In this document: one piece after another, positions 49,279 to 59,122 of the stretch
Position numbering within the stretch: the first letter of the stretch is position 1
How the letters are laid out: every line of letters begins with the position of its first letter
NCBI GenBank assembly: GCA_016712045.1
Contig: JADJRV010000002.1
Coordinates: 186,001-250,000 of the forward strand
Reading direction: 5' to 3'
Length of the DNA stretch: 64,000 nucleotides
DNA from: Chloracidobacterium sp.
GTDB taxonomy: Bacteria; Acidobacteriota; Blastocatellia; Pyrinomonadales; Pyrinomonadaceae
Notes under the pieces: model-generated
The model's input: only the letters and a program-made list of their open reading frames with translations
What the model was told of the DNA's origin: nothing
The model's database searches: none
Position numbers and translations under genes: made by a program

Positions 49279-50316
49279 TTACTGGATCTTAACTTCTCCA
49301 TTTGATCGCAGTTTAGCAATAAGGTCTTGTACATCTTTCTTATTTGCCGCATTAGGTTGATTTTTCAAGTATGAATCAAGCTCATCGGCAGCTTCTTTAT
49401 TGCGTTTGAGTCGATTGTAGACGAGTGCCAATTGCCAATTTACCGGAGCGAATTTATTGTCACCAAGTGTCTTGGCCTTTAATAGACTTTTCTCTGCAGC
49501 GTCATAACTGCCCGAGATCCTGGAAACCGTGCCGTAAAGCAATTGCGCGTCCAATGAAGCCGGTTTAAGGATGGTCGCCGCTTTGGCCGCCTCAACCGCC
49601 TGCGGGATCTGATTGAGCTGATAGCAAGCATACCCAAGTGCATAATAACTGGTGTAGCTACGCTGATTGAGGTCGATCGCCCGAATAAGCGGTTCGAGCG
49701 AGTCTTGGTATTTCTTTTGCTCGACAAGCTCTTTGCCCATTGCATTTAGCGCGTAGTAATAATTTGGAAAAATGTCGATCGCAGCCTTAAATTCAGCGAT
49801 TGCTTGTGCACTCTTTTTATCCATCAAAAGGTCTAGGCCCTTGTTGTACCGTTTCTCCGCATCCTTAGTTATACCTTCTTGGACAAATACCTCCTCGGCA
49901 GCTCCGCCGCTACCAAGTTTTACTCGTTTCGGATCATATCTCATCCGGATATCGACATACTGATTGTCACTCATTCCCTGAACAAGATTCATTATCTGAA
50001 CATCCATAGTTGCCTCAAGATAATCGGTTCCAAGCGCCAAAACGCGTAGCTTGAATCGTCCAGCTGAAATACCCGTAAATGTAAACTGACCGGCTTGTGA
50101 GGTTCTTTGTCTGTCCAGCGTTGAATTTACTTCGTTTAAGAGCTCGACATAGATATTAGGAACAGGGCGGTTGTTTGGAGCCCAAACTTGTCCGTTAATT
50201 GTGTTAAGAGGCAGTTCGTTGACTGGGGGAGTTTCCACTTTGGCATAATTAGGAGCAGATAAACCCAATAACATGACAACAATTGAAATTCCGATTTTTG
50301 CAGATAGCTTAAACAT
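49279..50316 (-). CDS. secreted protein with carboxypeptidase-regulatory and TPR domains
   Basis: 345 residues. Signal peptide (ISIVVMLLGLSAPNYA), a regulatory-like beta-sandwich (INGQVWAPNNRPVPNIYVEL), then from about residue 145 tetratricopeptide repeats (AEKRYNKGLDLLMDKKSAQAIAEFKAAIDIFPNYYYALNAMGKEL and more). TPRs usually mediate protein contacts. Co-transcription with ribA upstream is possible, as its stop is 12 bases before this start. No enzymatic motif. Confidence 0.82.
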   Translation of the reverse strand: MFKLSAKIGISIVVMLLGLSAPNYAKVETPPVNELPLNTINGQVWAPNNRPVPNIYVELLNEVNSTLDRQRTSQAGQFTFTGISAGRFKLRVLALGTDYLEATMDVQIMNLVQGMSDNQYVDIRMRYDPKRVKLGSGGAAEEVFVQEGITKDAEKRYNKGLDLLMDKKSAQAIAEFKAAIDIFPNYYYALNAMGKELVEQKKYQDSLEPLIRAIDLNQRSYTSYYALGYACYQLNQIPQAVEAAKAATILKPASLDAQLLYGTVSRISGSYDAAEKSLLKAKTLGDNKFAPVNWQLALVYNRLKRNKEAADELDSYLKNQPNAANKKDVQDLIAKLRSNGEVKIQ

Positions 50317-50328
50317 TTCTATAAATCC

Positions 50329-50979
50329 TCAACTTCCTAATAAATGGCCCATCTTTTCTTTTTTTGTTTGCAAATAGTGCGCTGCGGGCTGTTCCGATTC
50401 GACCTCGATCGGGACGCGCTCTACGATGCGGAGGCCGGCACGTTCGAGGGCGGCCAGTTTGTCCGGATTATTTGAAATGACCCTGACCTTACATAGGCCG
50501 AGATCAAAGAGTATTTCGGCGCACTGTTGATAATCACGGAGGTCGCTGGCAAAGCCAAGCTCTTCGTTAGCCTCGATAGTATCGGCACCTTCGTCCTGCA
50601 GGGCGTAAGCTCGGATCTTGTTGATGATGCCGATGCCGCGGCCTTCTTGTTGTTGATAGACAATGGCCCCGCGACCTTCGGCGTCGATCATTTCCATTGT
50701 TTTATGGAGCTGCGGCCCGCAGTCGCACTTGATCGAACCAAACACGTCACCGGTGAGACATTGAGAATGGATGCGAACGAGTGTCGGCACTTCGCCGTTC
50801 ATCTCGCCCTTGTACAGCACGACAAATTCCTCGCTGCTGGTCAGCGACTTGTAACCGGCGATCTTAAAATCACCGCGTTTTGTCGGGAGGTTGGCGGTTG
50901 CTACGCGTTCGACCGTAATTGCACGGGCGGGCCATGAGCAATCGCTGCCGGTTTCCGGCGTGTTGGTATTGTCTAACAT
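50329..50979 (-). CDS. ribA: GTP cyclohydrolase II
   Basis: 216 residues. The zinc site [28 protein letters not shown] and the [15 protein letters not shown] segment identify RibA, which opens GTP in the first step of riboflavin synthesis. It is the stand-alone form without a DHBP synthase domain. No other rib gene is in the window. Confidence 0.95.
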   Translation of the reverse strand: MLDNTNTPETGSDCSWPARAITVERVATANLPTKRGDFKIAGYKSLTSSEEFVVLYKGEMNGEVPTLVRIHSQCLTGDVFGSIKCDCGPQLHKTMEMIDAEGRGAIVYQQQEGRGIGIINKIRAYALQDEGADTIEANEELGFASDLRDYQQCAEILFDLGLCKVRVISNNPDKLAALERAGLRIVERVPIEVESEQPAAHYLQTKKEKMGHLLGS

Positions 50980-51101
50980 CTTTGCACCTATATTGAAATA
51001 ATACTCCGATTTAACGAATTAGTGTAGAACTAAATCGTGCCTAAGGTTTGTATTCGCGAAACGCGAATTGGTTGTGAATTATCAAAGATTTATTTCGTCT
51101 A

Positions 51102-52959
51102 TCAGGCAAGTCCGGATTCAAGGGGTGCGTCGCTGAGAGCATCGCCGGTCACGTGGAGTTTTTCGTCGGAATATTGGAGCTGGTACAGCCGCCAATATAG
51201 GCCGCGCTGGCTGAGCAGCTCGTTGTGGGTGCCCATCTCACGCAGTTCGCCATGATGCAGCACGATAATGCGGTCGCATTTCTGGATGGTCGAGAGCCTG
51301 TGAGCCACGACGAGCGATGTGCGGCCTTGCATGACGCGTTCGACGGCTTGCTGGATAAGCTGCTCGGTCTCGGTGTCGATGGAACTCGTTGCCTCGTCGA
51401 GGATGAGGATCGTTGGGTCAAAAGCCAACGCACGAGCAAACGAGATGAGCTGTTTTTGCCCGACCGACAGGCCTGCACCGCGTTCGCGTATCTCGGACTC
51501 ATATCCGCCGTCCAGTTTTTGGATAAAGGCATTAGCGTGCACCTCTTGGGCCGCCCACTCGACGCGGTCGCGGGTAATATCGTTGTTACCAAGCCTGATA
51601 TTATTTTCGATCGAGCCGCTAAATAGGAATACGTCCTGCAAAACGACGGCAAAGTTTGACCGCAGATCGTGCAGTGACCAGTCGCGGCACATCGACACCG
51701 TCAACCAAGATCCGTCCTTTCTGCACATCGTAAAAGCGCATTATCAGGTTGGTGATGGTCGTTTTGCCTGAACCGGTGTGACCGACGAGGGCGACACTTT
51801 CGCCTAGATCAACTTTGAAGGACACGTCTTTCAGCACCCAATCTTCATCGTTGTACGCGAACCAGACATTTTCAAACTCGATCTGGCCGGTGGCTTTTCC
51901 GGTCTTTTTCGGTGCAACGGGCGTAGTGATCTCGATGTCGCGATCGAGCAAAATAAATATCCGGTGCGAGGCGACGATGGCGGCTTGGAGGACGTTAAAT
52001 TTATCGGACAGGTCACGGATCGGCTGAAAAAGCTGGAGCGAATATTGTATAAATGCCGCGAGAACACCGACGCTCAGAGCCGCTCCGGCAGCCGAAAACC
52101 CGCCGAGCGTCCCATAGCCGAACGCGAATATTACAACCGCGATGCCGACCGCTCCGATAAAATCGACCAGCGGATAAAATATCGCGTAGTAAAAAATGGT
52201 CTCGATATTAGCGTTGCGATAGTCGTCATTGATATGACGAAAACGCGAGAGGGCTTTGTTTTCAGCGTTGAAAAGCTGGACGGTCTGTGCTCCCGAAATA
52301 TATTCCTGCAGAAAAGCATTGAGCCGTGCATTACGCGTACGCACGCGGTCAAAGCCGTTGCGGGCGTGTTTGCGAAACCAGTTCGTCGCGGTAAAGAGCA
52401 GCGGTACCGTCACGAGCGAGACGAGTGCTAGCTTCCAGTCGAGCCAAAACATTATCCCGATGATCGCAAAGATGACGACCAGATCGCCGAGCACATCGAT
52501 CACACCGGAGGTGAAGAGTTCGTTAAGCGCATCGACGTCGGAGGTGAGCCGCGTCATGGTACGGCCGACGGGATAGTGGTCGTAATATGCGACCTCTTGT
52601 TTTTGCAGCTTGGTAAAAAGCTCTGTCCGCAGGTCAAACATTACCCGCTGGCCGACATTATTAAGCAAGATCTCTTGTGCGTAAGAAAACAGAAACCGAA
52701 AGAGGAACACGCCAAAAAACGCGAGGGCAAAGAGCCAGATACCATCAACGCGTTTCGGCGTGATAAAATCATCCACCGCCATCTTGGTAAAATACGGCTG
52801 CGTACTGATGAGGATGTTGGTCAGCAAAGTGAGGACGATCGCCGCCGCCGCATAGCGCCAATAAGGTTTGATATACCGCACGAGCCGCCGGGCGACCCGG
52901 AAATCGTAGGTCTTTCCGATCGCTTCTTCTTCGTGATATTTGCGGGCTTCTTCGGACAC
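51102..52959 (-). CDS. ABC exporter half-transporter, MsbA/MDR type (frameshifted)
   Basis: A six-helix membrane domain fused to an ATPase, about 618 residues. Walker [11 protein letters not shown], then after the break signature [15 protein letters not shown], Walker [14 protein letters not shown] and H-loop VAHRLST. The frame breaks at 51686-51687; removing one C gives [23 protein letters not shown], the usual D-loop to Q-loop sequence. It pumps lipids or hydrophobic compounds from the membrane; works as a homodimer. Substrate unknown. The start lies 62 bases from the divergent SpoIIM gene. Confidence 0.9.
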
Positions 52960-53021
52960 TCTTGTATTAAATCTTAGATTTCAGATATCAAATAAGCAAA
53001 GTATAATAGCGGTGATTCGTA

Positions 53022-53987
53022 ATGAACCGTTTTCTCGATCAAAACAAAGATAACTGGCAGCGGCTCGAGGATCTGCTCTCGATGCATCACGGCACGGGCT
53101 TGCGCGGTCTGTCGCGGATGGAAGTGCGCGAATTTGGTGAGCTTTACCGCCGTGCGGCCTCAGATCTCGCCATTGCCCGGGCTGAGACACGCGACCCGAA
53201 GCTGATAAATTATCTCAACAGCCTCGTCATCCGTGCCCACGGCCGCATCTATCGAGCCGAGAGTCAGGGTGCGAATCTGATCTGGAAATTTTTTGCTGAG
53301 GATTTTCCACGAACGTTTCGCAGCAACTGGCGATATATGATGCTGGCATTTGGCGTGTTTGCGGGGTTTGTCTTGTTTGGGTTTGTTGCGACGTGGATCG
53401 ATACCGATTTCACGCATTTTGTTATGCTGTCCGGCATCACCGAACAGATCAATTCAAATAATCAGTGGTGGAAAGGGCTTAATGACGCAAACCAGATCGG
53501 GGCGACGCATATCCTCTCAAACAACATACTCGTTACGTTTCGCGTTTTTGCAATGGGAGCATTTTTCGGGATCGGGGCATTTTACGACCTAGCCTTTGAG
53601 GGGGCTCGATTGGGGAGCGTCTTTGCGGCGTGTTACAAGCTCAACCCGCCATTTGGCAACGCGCTCGCAAGCTTTGTCGTCGGTCACGGTGTCATCGAGC
53701 TTTCAACCATCTTTTTCTGCGGCGGTGCCGGAATGATGATCGGCTATGCGATGATAAATCCGGGCGATCTGACACGCAGCCAGGCTTTGAAGAAAAAGGG
53801 AATTGAGGCAGCAAGGATCGTCATCGGCTGCGCGTGTTTTCTCGTCATTGCGGGCACGATCGAAGGCTTTCTCTCACCGTCAGATATGCCCGCAATTGTT
53901 AAGATAGCGACCGGTGTCGGCACAGGTCTGGCGATGTATTCGTATCTATTTTTTGCGGGAAGGTCACCGTCAGAACCGCCGGCGTGA
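53022..53987 (+). CDS. SpoIIM-domain (DUF95) integral membrane protein
   Basis: 321 residues. An N-terminal helix region with LSRMEVREFGELYRRAASDLAIARAE, typical of this family, then about five membrane helices (FGVFAGFVLFGFVATWI, NNILVTFRVFAMGAFFGIGAFYDLAFEGARLG, FFCGGAGMMIGYAMINPG). Named after the sporulation protein but widespread in non-sporulating bacteria, often near DUF58, MoxR and RDD genes; here a DUF58 gene lies 5 kb away. Function unknown, so sporulation should not be inferred. Confidence 0.83.
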   Translation: MNRFLDQNKDNWQRLEDLLSMHHGTGLRGLSRMEVREFGELYRRAASDLAIARAETRDPKLINYLNSLVIRAHGRIYRAESQGANLIWKFFAEDFPRTFRSNWRYMMLAFGVFAGFVLFGFVATWIDTDFTHFVMLSGITEQINSNNQWWKGLNDANQIGATHILSNNILVTFRVFAMGAFFGIGAFYDLAFEGARLGSVFAACYKLNPPFGNALASFVVGHGVIELSTIFFCGGAGMMIGYAMINPGDLTRSQALKKKGIEAARIVIGCACFLVIAGTIEGFLSPSDMPAIVKIATGVGTGLAMYSYLFFAGRSPSEPPA

Positions 53988-53995
53988 GCGGACGG

Positions 53996-54748
53996 TCATT
54001 TGGCTAAATCTAATTTCGTTGCTTCACCTATCCCGACGCTAGACGCATTTCTCGCTGCCCGCTGCATTGCTGCAGAATCGCCGGTTGTTAGAAACACATC
54101 CTCGCCGTCTCCGCCTAATTTCCATTTACCTAACTTCTTAACAAGATCCTCAGCCGGATCGACAAGATTTGTCAGAGTCGAGACATATTGCTTTATTACA
54201 GATGTGATTGCCGGATAATGCGTACACGCGAGCAGAATGTGCGAGCAGTTTTTGAGCGGTGCTAGGATACGTTTACATTCGTCGTGCAGTTTGATGGACG
54301 ACACGTCGCCGCTTTCTATAAGCCCCGATAGCGGTTGTGCGATGCGTTGGTTGATGGTGATATTTCGCTGCGTAAATGCGGTGCGATATACGCCCGAAAC
54401 TACGGTACGCCGTCCGCCGATCAGACCGAGGTTTTTTGGTTTTAGTTTCGTTACAGTTTCGACCGCACTGTCGATGACTCCCTCGATGGGGATGCCGTAA
54501 TCGTCCAAAAGCGGGATCGCGGTGCTTGCGGCGTTGCAGCCGATCAATACGTGCGTAACTCCCTGCGTTTTTAGAAATGAGATGACAGCATTGAGCCTCG
54601 CGACCAACTCCGGGCGGGTCATCTTGCCGTAAGGTGTGACGCCTGTGTCCGAAAAATATGTGACCGGTACTGGCCCAAGCCGCTCTTTTATCAGCTTATA
54701 GATGCTGATGCCGCCGATGCCCCAATCGATAATGCCGAGACGTTTCAT
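53996..54748 (-). CDS. Asp/Glu racemase family protein, MurI-like
   Basis: 250 residues. First lobe IDWGIGGISIYK, DTGVTPYGKM and GCNAAST; second lobe LLACTHYPAI. The two catalytic Cys of glutamate racemase are present, but GCNAAST and the short, altered first motif differ from typical MurI (CNTAS, D/S-GVGG). It may make D-glutamate for the cell wall or be a divergent racemase for another substrate. Its ATG overlaps the stop of the methyltransferase gene by one base (TAATG), so the two are translationally coupled. Confidence 0.8.
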   Translation of the reverse strand: MKRLGIIDWGIGGISIYKLIKERLGPVPVTYFSDTGVTPYGKMTRPELVARLNAVISFLKTQGVTHVLIGCNAASTAIPLLDDYGIPIEGVIDSAVETVTKLKPKNLGLIGGRRTVVSGVYRTAFTQRNITINQRIAQPLSGLIESGDVSSIKLHDECKRILAPLKNCSHILLACTHYPAITSVIKQYVSTLTNLVDPAEDLVKKLGKWKLGGDGEDVFLTTGDSAAMQRAARNASSVGIGEATKLDLAK

Positions 54749-56058
54749 TACGGGTAAGAAAGTTTGACCTCGATGCCGTTTTCGACCGGCCCGCTGTCAA
54801 AAGCGACGATCCGCGAATGCCACGCCATATTGAGGATCTCCATCTTTTGCCCGGGGAAACGGCTTTCGAGATACCATTTCATCTCGTGTTCGGAGCGGAT
54901 CGGGTTGTACTCGACCATCTTTTTCCAGTCTGGATGCGAGACGAGTTTTTGCAAAGCGGCGTTAAATTGAGCATTAGCTTTCTGGTCGCTCATGGTCTTG
55001 AGCTTATCGCTAAGTACTCGCGGATATTCGCGCACCGCGACCGGAACCGTAACCATATCAATAATTAAAAATTTACCGCCGGGCCGCATTACACGTTTGA
55101 TCTCCGCGAGCAGCGGATCCCAATCGAGATATCTGAAAGACATCAGCGACGTGACAACGTCAAATGAATCGTCCGGAAACGGCAAGACTGGGCCATTGAT
55201 CTGTGTGAAATTTAGCTGTTCGTTCGCAGCATTTTTGATCTTTGCACGCTCGATGATCCCGGCAGATTCGTCAACGCCGTTGCCCGAATTTATCCGGTCG
55301 CTAAGAGCGTAGAGCAACGCACCATTGCCGCAGCCGATGTCGAGCATGTCAAATTTACCGGACGGCAGGTGCTCGCCGAGCCATCGCCACTCGTCCTTGC
55401 GGACGCGAATATCGACAAATGCAGCATCGTAGAGTTCGGCGACATGGTCATAACTTGTGTCACCATCCGGCGGACTCGGCTCAAACCGCTTCATTTCTTC
55501 GGCGGGTTCAAGCCCTAGACGTTTTTTCGCCGCACCCAAATAACCATGGGATTTGCGGCCTTTGCAGCCGATCGTATAGAGTTTGCCGTCGGCTTTGTCT
55601 CCCGCGGAGACATATTTTTCCTTGCTGCGGGAAAAAGTCGTGTACCAGAAAAATCCGTGGGTCGGAACATTAAACGTCCGTGCAAAAAACGGTGCAAACC
55701 AACGTGCCGACCGGCAGCAGAAAAAATATGCTGACGCATCATCGGCAAATGGTATGTCCATCTGCTCCCATTCATACGGCGAAAATTGCTCGGGAAATGC
55801 GACTGTTCCGTACATCGGGCCGTACATTCCAGAGTGCCCGACGAAGATGAACTCCTTGATCTGCTTTCCGGATTGCCTCACGTCGTCGATAGCTTTTAGC
55901 ACGTCAAGCTTGCTTTCAACGGCTTGCGTAATGATGTCACCGTCAAATCCGCCGTCGCGTTTTCCGTCAGCCAGCGTTTGAGCTACAACGGGGAATTGAT
56001 GTCCGCCGAGGCGGTATTTGGTCGTGTAAATTATTAGGATTACGTTAGTTTGCGGCAT
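54748..56058 (-). CDS. N-terminal putative caspase-fold domain fused to SAM methyltransferase
   Basis: I start at the ATG at 56058 (MPQTNVILIIYTTKY), since an upstream TTG has no site. Residues about 200-400 are a class I methyltransferase: FDMLDIGCGNGALLYAL (SAM loop), VLPFPDDSFDVVTSLMSFRYLDWDPLLAEIKRVMRPGGKFL. The first ~190 residues form a separate domain with FIFVGHSGMYGP and, about 50 residues later, AYFFCCRSARWF. A hydrophobic strand ending in His-Ser/Gly and another ending in Cys is the signature of the caspase/CHAT/DUF4347 (clan CD) fold, so a peptidase-like domain is proposed; this rests on pattern only. The racemase gene follows by one-base overlap. Confidence 0.72.
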   Translation of the reverse strand: MPQTNVILIIYTTKYRLGGHQFPVVAQTLADGKRDGGFDGDIITQAVESKLDVLKAIDDVRQSGKQIKEFIFVGHSGMYGPMYGTVAFPEQFSPYEWEQMDIPFADDASAYFFCCRSARWFAPFFARTFNVPTHGFFWYTTFSRSKEKYVSAGDKADGKLYTIGCKGRKSHGYLGAAKKRLGLEPAEEMKRFEPSPPDGDTSYDHVAELYDAAFVDIRVRKDEWRWLGEHLPSGKFDMLDIGCGNGALLYALSDRINSGNGVDESAGIIERAKIKNAANEQLNFTQINGPVLPFPDDSFDVVTSLMSFRYLDWDPLLAEIKRVMRPGGKFLIIDMVTVPVAVREYPRVLSDKLKTMSDQKANAQFNAALQKLVSHPDWKKMVEYNPIRSEHEMKWYLESRFPGQKMEILNMAWHSRIVAFDSGPVENGIEVKLSYP

Positions 56059-56096
56059 TTCTGTTAGTAATAAAATAAGGTTTTTTGCACACAAAG

Positions 56097-56139
56097 AAAA
56101 GCACCGCCGATGTCTTTAGACATTATCGACGGTGCTTTT
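56097..56139 (-). terminator. intrinsic terminator of the outer-membrane barrel gene
   Basis: AAAAGCACCG and CGGTGCTTTT outer stem with a partly paired inner part (TGTC/GACA), A and T flanks. It lies 24 bases after the stop of the minus-strand barrel gene. Confidence 0.8.
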
Positions 56140-56162
56140 TATCAATTCGCTGTGGTTTCAAT

Positions 56163-57071
56163 TTAGAAATGATAATTGATCCCAAATCGAACGTTATTTG
56201 TCCTGAGGTCTGACGAGTGCGTAAACACGTTTGTTGCATATGCAATTGACGGTCCGGGTATGAACGAAGCCGTTCGTCCTAATGACGCGATGGTGGAAAC
56301 TGATGTCGCATTCAGATTTGTGCTGCTTACATCTGTGCTGCCAAAATCGGCGTAGAGATACTCGCCCTTAACCGACCAATTGCTGCCTACCTTAAATTCA
56401 GCACCACCACCGATCGTCCAACCGGCTTTGTTCTTTTTGAAAGCAGCACTCTCAGTCGCATTGCCGTAAGTGTCGGTGAACGTCGCCGCATAATTAACGT
56501 CCGTCACGGCCAAGCCGCCAGTACCGTATATCATCGCGTTGCCGACAGCAACGCCGACACGTGGACGTGCCGTTAACAACCAACGGGTCTTTGTCGCCTG
56601 ATCGATCGTAAATCTAGCGGTGCCGCAGCACGGATAGGTCGTGCCCGACGAGACGCCTTCATTTGCATTCATAGCTCCAAAATCCAGCTCGGCACCGACG
56701 ACCAATGCGCCGGTTTGATGGTTATATCCAAATGTTCCGCCGCCGGTAAAGCCGTTAGGCTTGATCTGTTGAACGCCGGCCGTGTTGATCGCGTTCACGC
56801 TTGTCTGAGCAAAATATCCAGTTGACGAATAGATGGTCGAGGTCGCGACATCTGACCGGTTAAAAGTACCGCCGCCGTATGCTCCGACGTACCAGCCTTT
56901 CCAAGTTCCGCTGTCAGATGCGGCACGAACCGGTGCGGTGGATGCCCCGCTGCTGTCCGCAGTTGCGGGCGTCTGAGCGGTTATGGCAAGTGAGCCTGCG
57001 GTAATGGTGAGCAGCACGGCCAATGTGGTGGACGCGATCCCGGCAGCGATGTTTTTATAGTTAAATTTCAT
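56163..57071 (-). CDS. outer-membrane beta-barrel protein (porin/Opa-like)
   Basis: 302 residues from the ATG at 57071, preceded by AAGGAG; a longer frame upstream lacks a site. Long signal peptide (IASTTLAVLLTITAGSLAITAQ). Then repeated amphipathic strands with Gly/aromatic pattern: GWYVGAYGGGTFNRSD, TGGGTFGYNHQTGALVVGAELDFG, TRWLLTARPRVGVAVGNAMIYGTGG, NWSVKGEYLYADFG, and a C-terminal aromatic strand NNVRFGINYHF ending in Phe, the sorting signal of barrels. Eight strands likely. Possible pore or adhesin. Its leader has mutually exclusive hairpins (see 57072). Confidence 0.85.
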   Translation of the reverse strand: MKFNYKNIAAGIASTTLAVLLTITAGSLAITAQTPATADSSGASTAPVRAASDSGTWKGWYVGAYGGGTFNRSDVATSTIYSSTGYFAQTSVNAINTAGVQQIKPNGFTGGGTFGYNHQTGALVVGAELDFGAMNANEGVSSGTTYPCCGTARFTIDQATKTRWLLTARPRVGVAVGNAMIYGTGGLAVTDVNYAATFTDTYGNATESAAFKKNKAGWTIGGGAEFKVGSNWSVKGEYLYADFGSTDVSSTNLNATSVSTIASLGRTASFIPGPSIAYATNVFTHSSDLRTNNVRFGINYHF

Positions 57072-57150
57072 TTTATTTCTCCTTAGTTCATGGCCGTAAA
57101 AGCGGCCGGTATTACTTTTATTCAGGCCATGAACGGCCGTCCTAACCTTA
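57072..57150 (-). promoter_or_regulatory. leader of the barrel gene with alternative hairpins
   Basis: Read on the minus strand, GTTCATGGCC (57125-57134) can pair with GGCCATGAAC (57086-57095), which ends two bases before the AAGGAG site. The same bases also allow a local hairpin GGCCG-6 nt-CGGCC (57092-57107), and a further ACGGCC copy lies just upstream. The structures exclude one another, which is how translational switches look, but no known riboswitch is recognised. Confidence 0.45.
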
Positions 57151-57267
57151 ATCACAGCAACAGATATCCTGTCGCCGGACAACAATTATCCGGGCCCACC
57201 TGATGCTCAGGTAGGTTACGCCAACGCGGCGTTGTTTCGGTTTCGTTAGTTGAACGCTAGGAGATAG

Positions 57268-57296
57268 AAATCTTGCTCAAATCAGCAAGATTTTTT
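57268..57296. terminator. hairpin with T6 downstream of the radical SAM gene
   Basis: AAATCTTGCT, loop CAAATC, AGCAAGATTT with six T on the plus strand. It lies 25-53 bases after the minus-strand radical SAM stop, where the minus T-tract is weaker, so it is a moderate terminator for that gene or a bidirectional one. Confidence 0.6.
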
Positions 57297-57320
57297 AAGG
57301 ATAGCTATTTTATTGCGAGA

Positions 57321-59069
57321 TTAGGCCGCCTCACTCTGCTTTACACGCTCGTTTCGATGCACCTTGTCGAGGTAGCTTTGGGCGGCCACGGTCTTAAAAA
57401 TATCGCGCTCTTCTTCATGGTCGGTGACCGGTTCGAGAGCGGTGTCCATGTAGTCAAAACGGGCAGGGTCGTGTTTTATGCGTCGATAAATGAGCCGCAT
57501 ACGGATGAATAGAGCGGCCCATTGTAGATGCTTGCTAACCGTTTCGGCAAGGTAGCGTGGATAGAAAATGAGCGGGTTTTCGATCGGCATACCGCTGCGT
57601 CTATTTTTGCGAGATTTGATACGAATAAAGCCGCCCTCAAGCGGGTGGATCGCCTCTATTTCGTGACACCCTTTGAACCAAGTCACAAAAAACAGCATCT
57701 TGCCGGGGCTGGTGCCGGTTGCGGCCGCACGTTTGATGATCGTCTCCGCGTGTTCGAGCGAATAGTATTTTTCCCACGCGGCGGCGTATGCCGCTTCCCA
57801 TTCCTGCTTGGACATCTGGGAGTGTGCAGTAGTTACATGTGTGACATCGTACTTGTTCAGGTCGGGGTCCATTTCGACGCCGGCTTCGTGTAGTTTTTTG
57901 TGATCCTCAGAACCCGGCAGCGGCGTCAGGCAAAAGAATTCGAGCAGATCGATCGGCAGTTCGCGTTGGATAATACCGATGTCTCGCAAAATGCTCTCCT
58001 TTGTATCACTGGGAAATCCTAAAATGTATCCGCAGCAGATCACCATCCCGACATGCTTCCATTGGAGCAGCATCTTGCGATATTCGATCAGCTTGTTTTG
58101 CTGCTTTCTAGCACCGAGTAGCGTTTCGGGATTGATATTTTCGAGGCCGATAAAGACACGCTTGACACCGGCACGAGCCGATTTTTCAATAAAATTTGGC
58201 AGATGGTGACACTGTGTATCGACCTGGATGCTGAATTTGATATTGAGCTTTTCAACTTCGCGAAGGTGGATCAGACGGTCGAGGATCGCTTCCCAATCTT
58301 TGTTTCGGGCAAAATTGTCGTCGGTGATAAAAAATGAATGCAGCCCCTGCTCGACATTTTCACGCACGATCCTTTCAATATCGTCAGGCGAACGCCGCCG
58401 AGATACGCGTCCCTGCACATTTATAATGGTGCAAAACGAACACGCATACGGACAACCTCGTCCGGCATCAAAACTTGTCGTCGAGCCGATCGTCCGCCTG
58501 ACGCGGCCAGCCGGTAAAATGGGCGTGGCGACACCGCCGATATTCGGCAGGTCATCCATGAAGTTATAAAGCGGTTTAAGCTTGCCGTTCCATGCGTCGA
58601 GCAGCACTTGGCCCAGACGTCCCTCGGCTTCGCCGGCAAACAGGCTGATGCCCATTTCTGTAGCGCGGGCAACTTGAGGATCGCGTTCCTTGAGCATTGC
58701 GATCGTTCCCGAAACGTGAAAGCCGCCAACGGCGACAGCGATGCCACGAGCACGAAGCGGAGCAGCAATATCGAGAGCACGCGGAAATTGGTTTGATTGC
58801 ACCCCAACGAGCATCACCATTCCGGCATCTGCACTTTCGATGAGCTTTGCTATCCTGGGCAAATTGATGCGCGAATTTGTCTCGTCATACGAATGGATCT
58901 CGATACTAACGTCTTCGCCAAACAGTTTCTGGTCCGCACATTCATCCGCCAGCCCGTGCAAAACCGCCAGCGAATTTGACGGCATCGCCGAGCGAAACCA
59001 CTGTATGACATAACCGTCATCGTCGTAATGCGACGGCTTGATCAGAACTAATACAAAGCGTTTTTTCAT
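57321..59069 (-). CDS. B12-binding-domain radical SAM protein
   Basis: 582 residues. N-terminal Rossmann-like region typical of cobalamin-binding domains (AGMVMLVGVQSNQFPRALDIAAPLRARGIAVAVGGFH). Radical SAM core with DAGRGCPYACSFCTI (CxxxCxxC), TDDNFARNKDWEAIL and LGFPSDTKESILRDI. A C-terminal part contains MSKQEWEAAYAAAWEKYYSLEHAE, found in related proteins. The B12-radical SAM group includes methyltransferases and ring-forming enzymes; the substrate is unknown. It shares no operon with the methyltransferase-racemase pair, being separated by the barrel gene. Confidence 0.88.
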   Translation of the reverse strand: MKKRFVLVLIKPSHYDDDGYVIQWFRSAMPSNSLAVLHGLADECADQKLFGEDVSIEIHSYDETNSRINLPRIAKLIESADAGMVMLVGVQSNQFPRALDIAAPLRARGIAVAVGGFHVSGTIAMLKERDPQVARATEMGISLFAGEAEGRLGQVLLDAWNGKLKPLYNFMDDLPNIGGVATPILPAGRVRRTIGSTTSFDAGRGCPYACSFCTIINVQGRVSRRRSPDDIERIVRENVEQGLHSFFITDDNFARNKDWEAILDRLIHLREVEKLNIKFSIQVDTQCHHLPNFIEKSARAGVKRVFIGLENINPETLLGARKQQNKLIEYRKMLLQWKHVGMVICCGYILGFPSDTKESILRDIGIIQRELPIDLLEFFCLTPLPGSEDHKKLHEAGVEMDPDLNKYDVTHVTTAHSQMSKQEWEAAYAAAWEKYYSLEHAETIIKRAAATGTSPGKMLFFVTWFKGCHEIEAIHPLEGGFIRIKSRKNRRSGMPIENPLIFYPRYLAETVSKHLQWAALFIRMRLIYRRIKHDPARFDYMDTALEPVTDHEEERDIFKTVAAQSYLDKVHRNERVKQSEAA

Positions 59070-59122
59070 CTACTGTTGCACGGATTGTATAGAAAATACG
59101 GACATATTACAAGAAGATACAA

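Noticed and set aside
53022..53987. Evidence for sporulation
   Set aside because: SpoIIM-domain proteins are widespread in non-spore-formers, and no other sporulation genes occur.
57273..57512. Small forward gene (79 residues) over the radical SAM C-terminus
   Set aside because: It lies antisense to well-supported coding sequence and has no family features.
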